64,000 nt of DNA. Origin: Apostichopus japonicus (Eukaryota; Echinodermata; Holothuroidea; Aspidochirotida; Stichopodidae). Positions 51,301 to 56,049 of this stretch are shown here, one piece after another. The notes beneath the pieces were generated by a model. That model had not been told where the DNA came from and ran no database searches. It saw only the letters and a program-made list of their open reading frames with translations. A program made the translations under genes and the position numbers. The number at the start of each line of letters is the position of its first letter. Positions within the stretch are counted from its first letter, which is position 1. Location of the stretch: assembly GCF_037975245.1 (NCBI RefSeq), contig NC_092580.1, positions 6,796,501-6,860,500 on the forward strand. The letters run 5' to 3'.

Positions 51301-53789
51301 CCCGAATTTTCACTAAAAAAAAATTGAAATAGACACTCCAAATTTTTCTTCTTTCAGTAGGTGCCCGAAAAAATATCACCATATTGCCCGAATTTTCACC
51401 AAAAATTTTGGTTGGGGGGGCTGCAGCCCCCCCAGCCCCCCCGCCTCCTACGCCTATGCTGTTACTAATATAGAACATGCACCAAACTTTCTTCACTCTC
51501 ACTTAGTAAGGTGGGATCTGTTATCCTGCATAATCTACTACCCACTTTGCGACATAAACATTAAACTGAGAACTGCATGCACAAAATAATATGGAAGTAT
51601 TTTACACAAGTGGGAGTTTGTGGGAAGGGGGGGGGTTGGGTTGCTTCTCATGGCATTTTCCAGGTTCTACTATGACACTATCTGAGTGGAGCACTAAAAT
51701 AATACAAGCAAAAAAGAAAATATTTGCCATGTGCCTCTCGGATACTGGAAATGACACTTTCCAGACATTAAAAGAGCATAAAACACTCCAGTTGCTCAAG
51801 TCATTAGAGGCAAAAAAAGAAAGTCATTAGAGTTTTCAAAGTATAGTGCTTACCACTCTGGTCACCATAACATGTCTCTGTTGTGAAAAGAACACCTTCT
51901 CTTTTGAATAAAAAGGGTAAAATCAGATTCCATTTCAAAGTTGAATGCACAATGTATACGTATGAAGACGTACAAATGATCTCACTATTTTCAAGGCTTC
52001 ACTGCTTGAACACACAGCAATACACTGTGTCAGCATTTTTCCTAGTTCAATTTCTATGAGTGAGATAGACATACGTTCTGTGTTGATTAAATGTGCTATA
52101 AATTGAATATCTATATGCAGGATAGGTAAACCTGAAAATGTAAAGATATATTGATCTTGAAACTTTTTTTCAGGACTAATTAAAATCACATGTAGTTCTC
52201 TTTGTGAAATTGACAAACAAGATTTGTGAAAGGCTACTCTGTACCTGTCAATTAGTACCTATGTTCTTATCTTCTATCATATATGATAAATACATCCTAT
52301 GTTGTAAGAAACTGCATTTGCCAGATGGTACTAAAACCTTTTTTATCATTTGCCACTTTTTAGGACTTTTCTCCCAGTCGATTGCTGTACTCTAACTTCC
52401 TACCAGGATACATCAACAAGCTACAGAACCATTACTTGCATGTTCAGTCTTTGGGCAGAATCAGCTCGGAAGATCTAGCACTTGAGTGCCACCTGTTGCA
52501 AGAGGTATATCACATCTTTAGAATTGGTATTGTTTCAAAGTATTCAAAATCAATTTATTCAATTATATCTGGGTCCATTTAATAGTTCTTTTAAATATTC
52601 CCTGTTTGCTCTTCTGATTTGATGAAACACATACTTAAAAATTGAGTATTCCTGTGGAAGGACACATTCTTTTCTATATTTCTCTATTCATTTATTTATT
52701 TGATTTATCATGTGTATAGAGTTGTAGAAACTATGCAAACGTGAAAGGAAGTAAACTCAAACCTCTTGATGCTGGACAAGTAGAAGTTTCCCTAGATGAA
52801 AAACATAATTTTTTGTTTTGTTTAAACTATACAAAAGAAAGACATGAGAAATCTCCCACATCTCCCCCACCCCCCTCCCACAATCCCACCTTCTCTCTCA
52901 CACATACACATAACAGGTTAACACGTAAAGTAGTTGTTTTTCATGCCTGGAGGTAAAGAAGATTTGGCTTTAAGAGTATGAGGTAGCTAGTTCCTCAGTG
53001 AGGTAGAACAGCACTTCAGACTGTGTATGTGTTGCAACATAAAGGGATACATAGACTAATGGTCTGTCTAAGTATACATAGTGAAGTTAGTCAAATGACA
53101 AGATGTGAACAATAGTGAATGATAAAAGGTAAGATTTGTGTATGTTTAGTATTCTTAGGCATGAATGTACTGCTGAAATAATCGTTTCATGCTCCCTTTC
53201 CTTTCAATCCATTGTTTTATTCTTTTGTCTTTGCAGGATTTTGCCGACACCTTTGACCTGACCAGTACTCAGTATGAACTCTTCAAACTGCTGCAAACTT
53301 ATCAGGAACCAGTAAGTAAACTAATCTATTCCTTCATATGCTCAGAAATACATCATTTGAAAATCTATGTGATATGCACAGGTGTTTGATGTTACCCATG
53401 TTAGATCCTGCCATTGATCAGGGCAGAACAAGATGTGATTGGTATATGCAGAATTATTTAAAGCAAACCTAGAAGGCAAGAATAAGTATGAATAGAAGTT
53501 TTAAATTAAGGCAATTGATTTGGCTTGTGCCATTCATTTTGTGGAATAATTGGCCATATTTACCACTTATGACAGTTAATTGACAAACTTCATTGATTAA
53601 TTTGAATTGAAACATAACACCTCATAGAAGTTTAATATAATGCTCATTTTTTAATGATCAGTATATTGCTTTCTTTACCAACAGTTAATGGAAGGCTTAG
53701 AAGAAAATGATGTTTGCCAGGAGTTAAACATGGCAGGAACATTGAAATCCCTGTTGGATTACATTGCTGATATTACAGGATATGATTAA
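6263..53789 (+). CDS. Plexin, semaphorin receptor: 34 exons in window, 5' end missing
   Basis: Spliced gene for a plexin, a single-pass receptor for semaphorins in axon guidance and cell movement. Exons: 6263-6391, 10771-10883, 11148-11277, 16198-16345, 17118-17217, 18455-18548, 21958-22077, 22803-22907, 26577-26667, 27507-27682, 28288-28442, 29034-29136, 31505-31641, 32493-32663, 33231-33324, 34014-34268, 35416-35592, 37689-37917, 38602-38747, 40183-40313, 41148-41213, 42392-42469, 43889-43955, 44975-45121, 45352-45508, 45733-45839, 46246-46339, 46752-46867, 47614-47709, 49061-49218, 49670-49820, 52364-52504, 53237-53311, 53685-53789. All phases join without a stop; the total is 4362 nt, 1453 residues plus TAA. 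Residues within the window: sema end 1-43, PSI and spacers 44-402, IPT1-4 about 403-766, TM about 788-815, GAP N-lobe about 845-1005, RBD insertion about 1006-1215, GAP C-lobe to 1453. Usual plexins have about 1900-2100 residues, so about 450-600 are missing upstream. The furin-like site suggests a B-type plexin, but subtype is uncertain. Confidence 0.93.
6418..7618. mobile_element. TTAA-flanked TIR element (piggyBac/Kolobok-type target)
   Basis: Begins AGAGGTTATGAAATG and ends with its exact inverse. TTAA stands on both sides (6414-6417 and 7619-7622). Length 1201 bp. A short open stretch at 6452-6706 with an acidic run and DVFPYQLSPL may be left from an element-coded protein. Superfamily not decided. 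Confidence 0.7.
8875..8918. repeat. (ATGT)n microsatellite
   Basis: Alternating GTAT/ATGT units directly before the SINE copy at 8919. Confidence 0.8.
8919..9088 (-). mobile_element. tRNA-derived SINE, family A, copy 2, internally deleted
   Basis: Tail and body match copy 3 up to about 9035. The B-box part between the body and the AACCACTGAGCTAAC head is mostly lost. Confidence 0.75.
9090..10140. other. Intron sequence without recognised features
   Basis: AT-rich intron of the plexin gene. An open stretch at 9541-9750 shows no domain and starts at a non-ATG codon. I see nothing else to annotate here. Confidence 0.5.
10190..10262 (+). mobile_element. tRNA-derived SINE fragment, family C
   Basis: Contains a near-perfect B box, GGTTCGAATCC (10213-10223), followed by CTGTGGAGGCTGGAAGTTTT, which recurs inverted at 33430. 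A direct repeat of the downstream 60 bp (about 10236 and 10473) lies next to it and ends in a (TA)n run. Confidence 0.55.
10771..10883 (+). CDS. Plexin exon: first PSI domain, N-terminal half
   Basis: Acceptor ctttcag, donor gtaagc, ends in phase 2. Encodes NCSQYQTCDEC and DPYCGWC, the disulphide-rich PSI signature that follows the sema propeller in plexins, semaphorins and integrins. Confidence 0.93.
11148..11277 (+). CDS. Plexin exon: end of PSI1 and linker
   Basis: Acceptor gccgtag, donor gtaaat. Begins by completing an Arg codon (AG/G) and reads CTRFDDCDG, then RWLPFNEDECV. This matches the C-terminal part of plexin PSI1, where a Trp and a late Cys close the domain. Confidence 0.92.
11719..13668 (+). 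pseudogene. Decayed multi-exon gene inside the TIR element: histidine/cysteine region plus cysteine-rich tail
   Basis: Probable exons 11719-12199 (donor gtaagc), 12877-13031 (donor gtaaag) and 13304-13668. Exon A starts with an ATG and has FHDKCYRRFIDSK, with frame breaks near 11950 and 12070. Exon B has LLRQAAERK and RVAIEVRYH, out of frame with each other at an A8 run (12906-12913). Exon C has LPPTKDALIQHVKRC, then CVSSSCRVGKCLKGRC, an in-frame TGA (13552-13554), and LPCTDLCKYRNC. The pattern (Y/F-H-x-x-C-Y, then a C-rich tail) recalls unnamed repeated gene families of marine invertebrates. The function is not known to me. Confidence 0.6.
13070..13130 (+). mobile_element. Remnant end of the CAGGGGCGGATC-type element
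   Basis: CAGGGGTGGATCTAGGAC followed by a GGGGG-TCCTC-CCCC hairpin and AAGGAAAATT, in the same order as the ends at 20492, 23095 and 24591. Confidence 0.45.
16198..16345 (+). CDS. Plexin exon: spacer after PSI1
   Basis: Acceptor tactcag, donor gtaact, phase 0 to 1. Peptide NVTHLPTNENYSCHFGNF resembles the Ig-like spacer of plexins (LP followed by a Y-x-C-x-F pair). It has N-glycosylation sequons. The preceding intron holds the 4.1-kb TIR element. Confidence 0.88.
16391..16560. repeat. Two-copy tandem duplication of about 83 bp
   Basis: TTAACCATACGATATAGGCT begins each copy (near 16397 and 16482), and both end in AGAAGATTCACAATGA. The duplication follows the plexin donor at 16346 by about 50 bp. 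Confidence 0.85.
17118..17217 (+). CDS. Plexin exon: second half of the inter-PSI spacer
   Basis: Acceptor caccag, donor gtaagt, phase 1 to 2. Reads FVSIPYYFFDCNRITG, matching the conserved F-V-S plus Y/F-x-D-C stretch just before plexin PSI2. Confidence 0.9.
18455..18548 (+). CDS. Plexin exon: second PSI domain
   Basis: Acceptor cgttag, donor gtgagt, phase 2 to 0. Reads CVDCSTQWDCNWCVDDFTC, a compact PSI with the C-x-x-C and C-x-W-C motifs. Confidence 0.92.
18549..19600. other. Intron sequence with a diverged duplication
   Basis: A segment near 19120-19195 (TTGTATAATGACACTA and CAATGGTTA) recurs loosely at 19525-19585. No gene is visible. Confidence 0.4.
19608..20405. repeat. Dispersed repeat rich in AGGTCA/GGGTCA
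   Basis: Begins TTTTAGCTCATACC and ends GGTGTGAGCTACTACACC, each able to fold with an AGCTCA word. The interior repeats a block (KATGGATATTAATGAAAGTT, then AAGGTCATC-AAGGGTCA) about four times. It includes a perfect AGGTCA-A-AGGTCA at 20085-20097. Confidence 0.6.
20492..20740 (+). mobile_element. Left end of a CAGGGGCGG-type TIR element
   Basis: CAGGGGCGGCGTCAGGGTTT opens it. A perfect 22-bp palindrome of G and C runs lies at 20666-20687, then TCAGATGCAACATGGTG, shared with the ends at 23095 and 24591. No matching right end was found nearby. Confidence 0.55.
21958..22077 (+). CDS. Plexin exon: spacer after PSI2
   Basis: Acceptor ttcctag, donor gtaagt, 40 codons, phase 0. Peptide has DCPMLRSGDIFIPNG and REIIFTVQ, as in the domain between PSI2 and PSI3. 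The 3' end of this exon is partly duplicated in the following intron (about 22095-22170) with the donor GT changed to TT. Confidence 0.85.
22095..22170 (+). pseudogene. Decayed duplicate of the preceding plexin exon end
   Basis: TTAATGGTCT and GCTAGTATATCAAACAAA copy the last about 65 bp of exon 21958-22077. The splice donor word AAAGTAAGTA is here AATTAAGTA, so it can no longer act as a GT donor. Confidence 0.6.
22803..22907 (+). CDS. Plexin exon ending at a GC donor
   Basis: Acceptor aatgcag, donor CAG/gcaaga, 35 codons, phase 0. Peptide YKCVIGYEQ and LEATLSNK fits the Y-x-C beta strand of the spacer. No GT donor gives the phase 0 that the next exon needs. Reading on past the GC reaches a TAA within 13 codons, so a GC-AG intron is the best model. 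Confidence 0.85.
23573..25642 (+). pseudogene. Penelope-type reverse transcriptase, disrupted
   Basis: Read in pieces 23573-23903, 23863-24590 and 25483-25642. The first has GPIISGNGSPTEK, FVDYFLLP and the motif A region LDVVAMYT; a frameshift near 23885-23900 follows. The second has GCAMGSQASP (motif B), then RYRDE where the family has the Y-x-D-D metal-binding box, and KPTETFQYLDRNSAHP. The third, after the inner insertion, reads LAYKRAQSLKDLLVSS, the conserved end of the domain. No GIY-YIG endonuclease domain was found after it. The changed catalytic box and frame breaks show that it is dead. Confidence 0.85.
24591..25474. mobile_element. Inner TIR element inserted in the Penelope coding region (hAT-like)
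   Basis: Starts CAGGGGCGTAG and ends CTACGCTCCTG (one mismatch when inverted), each next to a G/C run. CACGAGGA (24583-24590) and CACGCGGA (25475-25482) form an 8-bp duplication with one change. Length 884 bp, no coding sequence. It holds the 12-bp-arm hairpin at 24686-24712. Confidence 0.75.
25723..25778 (+). ncRNA. Hammerhead ribozyme motif of the Penelope-like element
   Basis: CTGATGA (25727-25733) and GAA (25760-25762) give every core base. Stem II is GCTC/GAGC (25735-25738 with 25755-25758), with an A-A mismatch at its base. Stem III is ACC/GGT without a loop (25763-25768). C25769 is the cleavage base. Stem I begins ACTA/TAGT. Minimal hammerheads with very short stem III are established for Penelope-like elements. 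Activity is not shown. Confidence 0.65.
26577..26667 (+). CDS. Plexin exon: end of spacer before PSI3
   Basis: Acceptor tcaccag, donor gtatgt, phase 0 to 1. Reads YSYMAEEQ, then FNLRW and DIDGTIN, typical of the strand pair before the third PSI. Confidence 0.87.
27507..27682 (+). CDS. Plexin exon: third PSI domain
   Basis: Acceptor catttcag, donor gtaggc, phase 1 to 0. Peptide begins VILYKCSVDRPDCSRC and includes CIWCSSQSLC, a PSI cysteine pattern. It ends in RPQITL, leading into the first IPT. Confidence 0.93.
28010..28072 (-). mobile_element. Fragment of CAGGGGCGGATCCAGG-type end
   Basis: Reverse complement reads CAGGCACAGATCCAGGCG, followed by a G-to-C run of more than 10 bases, as in the related elements. 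Confidence 0.4.
28288..28442 (+). CDS. Plexin exon: IPT/TIG domain 1
   Basis: Acceptor ttgttag, donor gtgaga, phase 0 to 2. IEPTSGPIEGGTMVQIFG is the classic start of plexin IPT1, followed by DLGQRFSDIG and VLCDHGRYEDQY. Confidence 0.95.
28580..28690 (+). mobile_element. Remnant of the CAGGGGCGG-type element interior
   Basis: GATGTCCATCCTGAGGAGGG, then CTCTAAGGGGAGG and TTAGATGC keep the order found near 23150-23235. Confidence 0.4.
29034..29136 (+). CDS. Plexin exon: end of IPT1
   Basis: Acceptor attttag, donor gtgagt, phase 2 to 0. Encodes VTCMAG, then GPVSVNLRDDR, the last beta strands of IPT1. Confidence 0.9.
29901..30109 (-). mobile_element. tRNA-derived SINE, family A, copy 3 (most complete)
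   Basis: Reverse complement starts GTTAGCTCAGTGGTTAATGC (A box) and has GGTTCGAGTC (B box), then a 150-bp body. The end GCTTGCAGGAGGATCTAAA is shared by all copies. Confidence 0.85.
30190..30840 (+). mobile_element. LINE 3' end: C-terminal part of a non-LTR reverse transcriptase
   Basis: The frame 30226-30831 (201 codons) encodes LSWRNHISTI, GILSKLKYYL, LYQTLVVPHLTYCSIIWSG, LQKAAICHI, YKTWNGLLPGAF and TRHANHAHYN, the typical thumb and C-terminal region after the polymerase core in CR1/Jockey-group LINEs. It is 5'-truncated, as most LINE copies are, and is followed by a short pentamer tail that grades into a minisatellite. Confidence 0.8.
30852..31105. repeat. Micro/minisatellite: TCTTG pentamers, then GGAGTCTTTTC units
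   Basis: (TCTTG)n at 30852-30895, then about 16 units of GGAGTCTTTTC with 5-bp length variants (TTTTC inserted in the later units). Open frames in all directions come from the repeat. Confidence 0.9.
31505..31641 (+). CDS. Plexin exon: IPT/TIG domain 2, first half
   Basis: Acceptor tctacag, donor gtaaga, phase 0 to 2. Reads YFPEIGPASGGSLITING and VGSEPCSITT. The P-x-x-G-P-x-x-G-G motif marks a new IPT. Confidence 0.94.
32493..32663 (+). CDS. Plexin exon: end of IPT2 and start of IPT3
   Basis: Acceptor ttttacag, donor gtaagt, phase 2 to 2. Peptide IECINVNST, then FFYIHDPEVSDVDPKRSIL; the Y-x-x-D-P step is the plexin link between IPT2 and IPT3. Confidence 0.92.
32970..33132. repeat. 30-bp direct repeat, spacing 133 bp
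   Basis: AAGTTGCAACCAGCACAAAT plus TATTCTCATA occurs at 32970 and again at 33103. It lies about 100 bp before the acceptor at 33230. Confidence 0.8.
33231..33324 (+). CDS. Plexin exon: IPT3
   Basis: Acceptor ttcaaag, donor gtgaga, phase 2 to 0. Begins SGGNMLTVIGERLNSIRRP, the conserved S-G-G / V-x-G core of IPT3. Confidence 0.92.
33430..33505 (-). mobile_element. tRNA-derived SINE fragment, family C
   Basis: Reverse complement: TTGAATCCCGGTGGAGGCTG, a decayed B box plus the tail seen at 10213. Confidence 0.5.
34014..34268 (+). CDS. Plexin exon: IPT3 end, furin-type site, IPT4 start
   Basis: Acceptor ctaacag, donor gtaagt, 85 codons, phase 0. After MMICPSPSL comes RTRRKR (34074-34091), a basic run fitting R-x-K/R-R proprotein convertase cleavage. 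VGFIMDGV and YVQDPEYDQF follow, the start of the fourth IPT. Known B-type plexins are cleaved by convertases in their ectodomain; cleavage here is inferred. Confidence 0.92.
35416..35592 (+). CDS. Plexin exon: IPT4
   Basis: Acceptor tacacag, donor gtaagt, 59 codons, phase 0. GRNLNEGSQEIDVKVYIG, then LCGNITLTAESLVCTPP is the standard IPT4 pattern of G-x-x-L-N and C-x-P-P. Confidence 0.93.
36600..37215. repeat. Minisatellite of about 42 bp split by a TIR insertion
   Basis: Unit contains GGGAGGTGTAAGGGTATGGG and then GGTGGAAGGAAAGGGGCAT. One partial unit lies left of the insertion (36616-36637) and about two and a half lie right of it (37106-37210). Confidence 0.75.
36638..37105. mobile_element. 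TIR element with 5-bp duplication ATGGG
   Basis: Starts CAGGGGCGTCGGAG and ends CTTCCGACGCCCCTG. ATGGG lies at 36633-36637 and 37106-37110. Length 468 bp, with A-runs of about 20 and 12. Neighbouring uninterrupted minisatellite units show the empty site. Confidence 0.75.
37689..37917 (+). CDS. Plexin exon: membrane-proximal strand, TM helix, coiled coil
   Basis: Acceptor cctgcag, donor gtaagt, phase 0 to 1. The ectodomain ends in FELGHLRY. A hydrophobic helix of about 28 residues follows (window residues about 788-815), then RKQISDEIVDLEYQMHEIQD, a charged juxtamembrane coiled coil like that of plexins. It separates ligand binding from GAP signalling. Confidence 0.94.
38602..38747 (+). CDS. 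Plexin exon: juxtamembrane segment and start of GAP
   Basis: Acceptor tgttacag, donor gtacgt, phase 1 to 0. LQTTMHDFDTAL fits the juxtamembrane region. The usual plexin G-[IV]-P-F-L-D-Y motif is replaced by MIPIHSKRQY, so this copy is divergent here. An internal cag/gtaaaa at 38720 would also splice in phase 0 but would drop nine codons. Confidence 0.85.
40183..40313 (+). CDS. Plexin exon: RasGAP N-lobe
   Basis: Acceptor cattcag, donor gtagga, phase 0 to 2. Reads FSSKLLSKKNFLETLIRT, then PRDR, the conserved helix that leads to the D-R-x-x-V/I-A-S-L motif. Confidence 0.92.
40528..40880. repeat. 30-bp minisatellite, ten full copies
   Basis: Unit starts CTAGAGCAAACTAACAGTTG. Full copies begin every 30 bp from 40561 to 40831, preceded by two 16-bp part units. 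Intronic. Confidence 0.95.
41148..41213 (+). CDS. Plexin exon: RasGAP N-lobe, VASLL-like helix
   Basis: Acceptor ccggcag, donor gtaagt, 66 bp, phase 2 to 2. Peptide RVNIASLLSVCLLLDRKQE. Starts 9 bp after a T-run tract, and a 1-kb minisatellite follows in the next intron. Confidence 0.9.
41269..42303. repeat. 37-bp minisatellite, about 27 diverged copies
   Basis: Unit holds CACTAGTGCACTGGTCTGTA followed by TGATGCTATGTAGTATT. It fills nearly all of the intron between 41214 and 42391. Confidence 0.93.
42392..42469 (+). CDS. Plexin exon: GAP active-site region with Ser-Arg in place of Arg-Arg
   Basis: Acceptor tttttag, donor gtaata, phase 2 to 2. Reads VLSNLMREKIEDSD, then KCRILFS and an Arg split across the intron. 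Known plexins have two neighbouring arginines here that serve GAP catalysis; the first is serine (AGC, 42465-42467) in this copy. Confidence 0.9.
42560..43470. other. Intron sequence with one perfect palindrome
   Basis: TGTGGTACGTACCACA at 42582-42597 is a perfect 16-bp palindrome. No coding region or clear element end was seen in the rest. Confidence 0.4.
43889..43955 (+). CDS. Plexin exon: GAP N-lobe helix
   Basis: Acceptor tgttaag, donor gtaatg, phase 2 to 0. NETVLDKLISNWVTLFLYKY matches the highly conserved plexin T-N-W helix. Confidence 0.94.
44975..45121 (+). CDS. Plexin exon: entry to Rho-binding insertion
   Basis: Acceptor tttttag, donor gtaagt, 49 codons, phase 0. LYQLYHVIRYVCQKGPIDAV carries K-G-P-I-D-A, the plexin signature just before the RBD. 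Confidence 0.95.
45352..45508 (+). CDS. Plexin exon: Rho-binding domain, first part
   Basis: Acceptor ttttcag, donor gtgagt, phase 0 to 1. Reads LPVLDVNTITQIKEKI, then PFSEQPLPSSYDL, a ubiquitin-like RBD start. In the family this domain binds Rac/Rnd/RhoD-type GTPases. Confidence 0.93.
45733..45839 (+). CDS. Plexin exon: Rho-binding domain, middle
   Basis: Acceptor ctgatag, donor gtaagt, phase 1 to 0. WRTGNEGQLIIRDED, then GWRKINTLADFN match the plexin W-R-x-G, D-E-D and L-N-T-L landmarks. Confidence 0.94.
46246..46339 (+). CDS. Plexin exon: end of RBD
   Basis: Acceptor ctcacag, donor gtaaat, phase 0 to 1. Peptide VTPEHACFELVGKQEHP is the RBD's last strand plus a variable loop. Confidence 0.87.
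46752..46867 (+). CDS. Plexin exon: loop and W-H-L motif
   Basis: Acceptor ctttcag, donor gtgaga, phase 1 to 0. Ends in TRVWHL, the conserved W-H-L-V site where the chain returns to the GAP fold. Confidence 0.9.
47614..47709 (+). CDS. Plexin exon whose end and donor are repeated tenfold
   Basis: Acceptor atacag, donor gtaaga at 47710, 32 codons, phase 0. VKEEDENEDQDDKKSKRKE, then VVLPFLPATR matches the plexin K-E-I-x-x-x-x-L-L-S-T-K-G step. The last bases of the exon and its donor are the seed of the 38-bp minisatellite that follows. Confidence 0.92.
47687..48061 (+). repeat. 38-bp minisatellite made of exon end plus splice donor
   Basis: Unit is 38 bp: GTAAGATTCATTCACTGCC, then ATTCCTCCCGGCAACAAGG. 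GTAAGATTCAT occurs at 47710, 47748, 47786, 47824, 47862, 47900, 47938, 47976, 48014 and 48052. The first is the plexin donor; the last exon bases (TGCCATTCCTCCCGGCAACA and AGG) are repeated in each unit. Confidence 0.95.
48498..48986. mobile_element. Second TTAA-flanked TIR element
   Basis: Starts AAGGATA and ends TATCCTT, with TTAA on both sides (48494-48497, 48987-48990). Length 489 bp. Its right end is about 70 bp before the exon at 49061. The short TIR makes this weaker than the other elements. Confidence 0.5.
49061..49218 (+). CDS. Plexin exon: GAP C-lobe
   Basis: Acceptor tccatag, donor gtaagt, phase 0 to 2. Encodes YVDNLLDAMF, IPKAIQYLFQFFDEEA and FAKAWKDNV, the conserved F-D-F/L-L-D-E-x-A region and helix before the third catalytic Arg. 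Confidence 0.95.
49670..49820 (+). CDS. Plexin exon: GAP C-lobe with catalytic Arg
   Basis: Acceptor tctatag, donor gttagt, phase 2 to 0. LALRYWTTIIANPQYALDV matches the plexin L-P-L-R-F-W motif; the Arg (AGA, 49680-49682) aligned with the known GAP arginine is kept. Confidence 0.95.
50920..51458. mobile_element. hAT-like MITE with perfect 8-bp duplication and internal hairpin
   Basis: Ends CATAGGCGTAGGAG, inverted at the right, with CTGTTACT on both sides (50912-50919, 51459-51466). The interior has 55-bp hairpin arms (50991-51045 with 51074-51128) and a direct repeat of about 58 bp (51254 and 51341). Confidence 0.85.
52364..52504 (+). CDS. Plexin exon: GAP C-lobe
   Basis: Acceptor ttttag, donor gtatat, 47 codons, phase 0. 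DFSPSRLLYSNFLPGYINKL matches the plexin S-P-x-x-K-L-L-Y-A-K-D/E-I-P-x-Y region. Confidence 0.94.
53237..53311 (+). CDS. Plexin exon: penultimate
   Basis: Acceptor ttgcag, donor gtaagt, 25 codons, phase 0. Peptide FADTFDLTSTQYELFKLLQT, a C-lobe helix. Confidence 0.9.
53685..53789 (+). CDS. Plexin last exon with stop codon
   Basis: Acceptor caacag; 34 codons then TAA (53787-53789). Reads GTLKSLLDYIADITGYD at the C-terminus. It lacks the PDZ-binding tail typical of vertebrate B-type plexins. Confidence 0.92.
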   Translation, partial: LMEGLEENDVCQELNMAGTLKSLLDYIADITGYD

Positions 53790-55790
53790 ACTCCAATACA
53801 CAAAGCAGGCTGGACTAAGGAATATTTGCAATAATGAAAGAGTTTATATCACCAATTTTTTTAGATAAAATGAAGATATTTAGGTATTTAACATCATGGT
53901 GATGACAAAGTTGTGTCATGTAACATGCTCTGATAGCTATTTAGGTGGGTGGGAAGGAGACATATTGCATTGCAAACATGGCAGGCTCTTCTTTTGTAAG
54001 CAGTCAAACTTTGAAGTTTATACTCATTTTGTCATGTAGGATAACCATAAGAACATTCCAAGATGTATCAAGTAAACAGTACTATTCTCATGAAATTCAT
54101 AGCTGTCCTAGAAAAAGAGCAGATATAAGTAACTACCACAAGGTATTGCACACAAACTATGGTAACTAGGTACATCTGATATGAGGGAGCTGTATGTATT
54201 GTATGTTAATGCTTTCCACTAAAAGATAACAAGCTTTCTCAAGGTGTTTCAAATCTGCTGTAAGACACATAAAGCAGTCTAACAATAGTGTTTGTGATGA
54301 AAGGGGAGGGACTCGACACATGCAATCAGCTGCTTGAAGGGTTGCTGATATCATAATATTTAGATCATTTCAAAATGGATAGCACATGACTGTTTAAGAG
54401 ATAGGTTTTGTCAATTTTTGTAAAAACATTTACAGATAATGAGCGTGAACATTTTATATTCCTTTATACCGATCATGTGAGCCTGATTCAGCAAATGTCC
54501 ATAATCTACATTACTTGATTCTATGCAAAGTGATTGTAAATGAGAATTTAAAATTTCTCTTAGATGATTTTAGGTGAGGCTACAGTCAAATAGTGTTCCT
54601 TCACTGCTAAGACTGGTTACTTTGGGTAGGGAGGTTATATGGATACAATTAAAGATTAAAAAATTATTGCAATGGTTATTTGAGCACTTGGTCTAAGGCC
54701 GTTTTTTTGTTCATTATTTTGCTCATTTGATTTTCTATGTTTTATCAGCAGCTGGTTTTCAAGTCAAGAGGTGGCTATTTCACCTTGTATTTCACAGGAA
54801 CCATTTTTCTATCACTTTTTTCTTTCTTTTTCACTTGTCTTTATTACATATTATTGAATTTCCAAACCAGATATATGGATTTATAGAAGTATGAAATATT
54901 TTATATCCAGCATTTGTCACTCATTTATGGATAATCAAATCTCCAGATATGATATGCTACTACAAGTTACTCAAAGTTCCTGTTTTTCCTTTATTTTTTG
55001 CCTGTAAATAGCTTTAGAAATTCAAGTATGTTCTTTTTCATCTTATCTTTAATAGTATATGGTGATGGTTTATATACAATTATATCAGTATTGTACTAAT
55101 GAATGCATTCAATGAATTTTTTAAAGTAGTGTTTGGTGTAGCTTTCAGCACATTAAAAAGTTCAGTTTACAACTTTAAGAATTTATTTTCATCATATTCA
55201 TAGTGGAATAACAAGACAGTGCAAAAGTTGTGTTGCTGTTCTATAATAGGTGAGTATTACATTAATGTTTAACAAAATGTAAATACAATGACTTCTAAAC
55301 ACTGCAGTCTTCTCAAGTAGATTTGAACCACTACTTGACTATTTTAATTTTGCTTCTATTGAGTATATTTATATGCTAATGATGCCTGCAATATCTCCTC
55401 AGTAGCTAACAACATGTTGTTTCATTAAAATATGATTTTAGAGTACTATTAATGAATGGTCTTCATAATATTGGTTGTTGGGAGATATAATACAATTATT
55501 TTGGAACTTATAAGCTGTCTTTGAAAGTTGATAGAAGCTAATCATATATATTTTATGGGTACATACCATATGACCTTTGACCCAAAGTTTGTGTGAAAAT
55601 TAATGAAGCCCTTGACATGAGTGATAACACATCCAATATATTTATTAATAGTAATATTAATATTATATGAACACAAGGATCAAGAAATAGTTCTTCAATT
55701 AATAGATTATATACACCAACTTATTTGAAGTAGCAGCATCTGATGTTTCAAAATGATATATCACCAATCTGTCATTTCAACTTCAGGGTC
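53790..55790 (+). other. Probable plexin 3' UTR and downstream AT-rich sequence
   Basis: No exon-like coding was found after the stop. ATTAAA occurs twice near 54646-54658, followed within about 50 bp by a T/GT-rich stretch, a possible poly(A) site. Another hexamer, AATAAA, lies at 56202-56207. The true end cannot be fixed from sequence alone. Confidence 0.4.
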
Positions 55791-55796
55791 CAATGT

Positions 55797-56045
55797 CACA
55801 TACAAGATCTTTTGGTGAACGTAGCTCTCTGAATGCTGCACCAGGTTTATGGATCTCCCTCCTGGTTGAACTTAGTTCTTTGGATTCTATTTTTCTATTC
55901 AGGCACTGTCTTAAAACGTTTCTTTGCTCTCAACTCTATTAGTTTTTGCACCTTCAGCACCTGTAGAGCGCATTGAAAAACTTTTGTAGGAGTCTGCTCA
56001 TTATAAGACTAGTTATTATTATGATTATAAAATAATTTCATCTTG
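55797..56045 (+). mobile_element. LINE (L2/CR1-like) 3' end fragment
   Basis: Reads SHTRSFGERSSLNAAPGLW, SLDSIFLF and LKTFLCSQL, matching the last codons of L2/CR1-type reverse transcriptases (S-F-x-x-x-A-P-x-L-W-N and L-K-T-x-L-F). AGAGCGCATTGA and ATTATTATTAT-like bases follow, the usual 3' tail. Confidence 0.7.
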
Positions 56046-56049
56046 CCAT

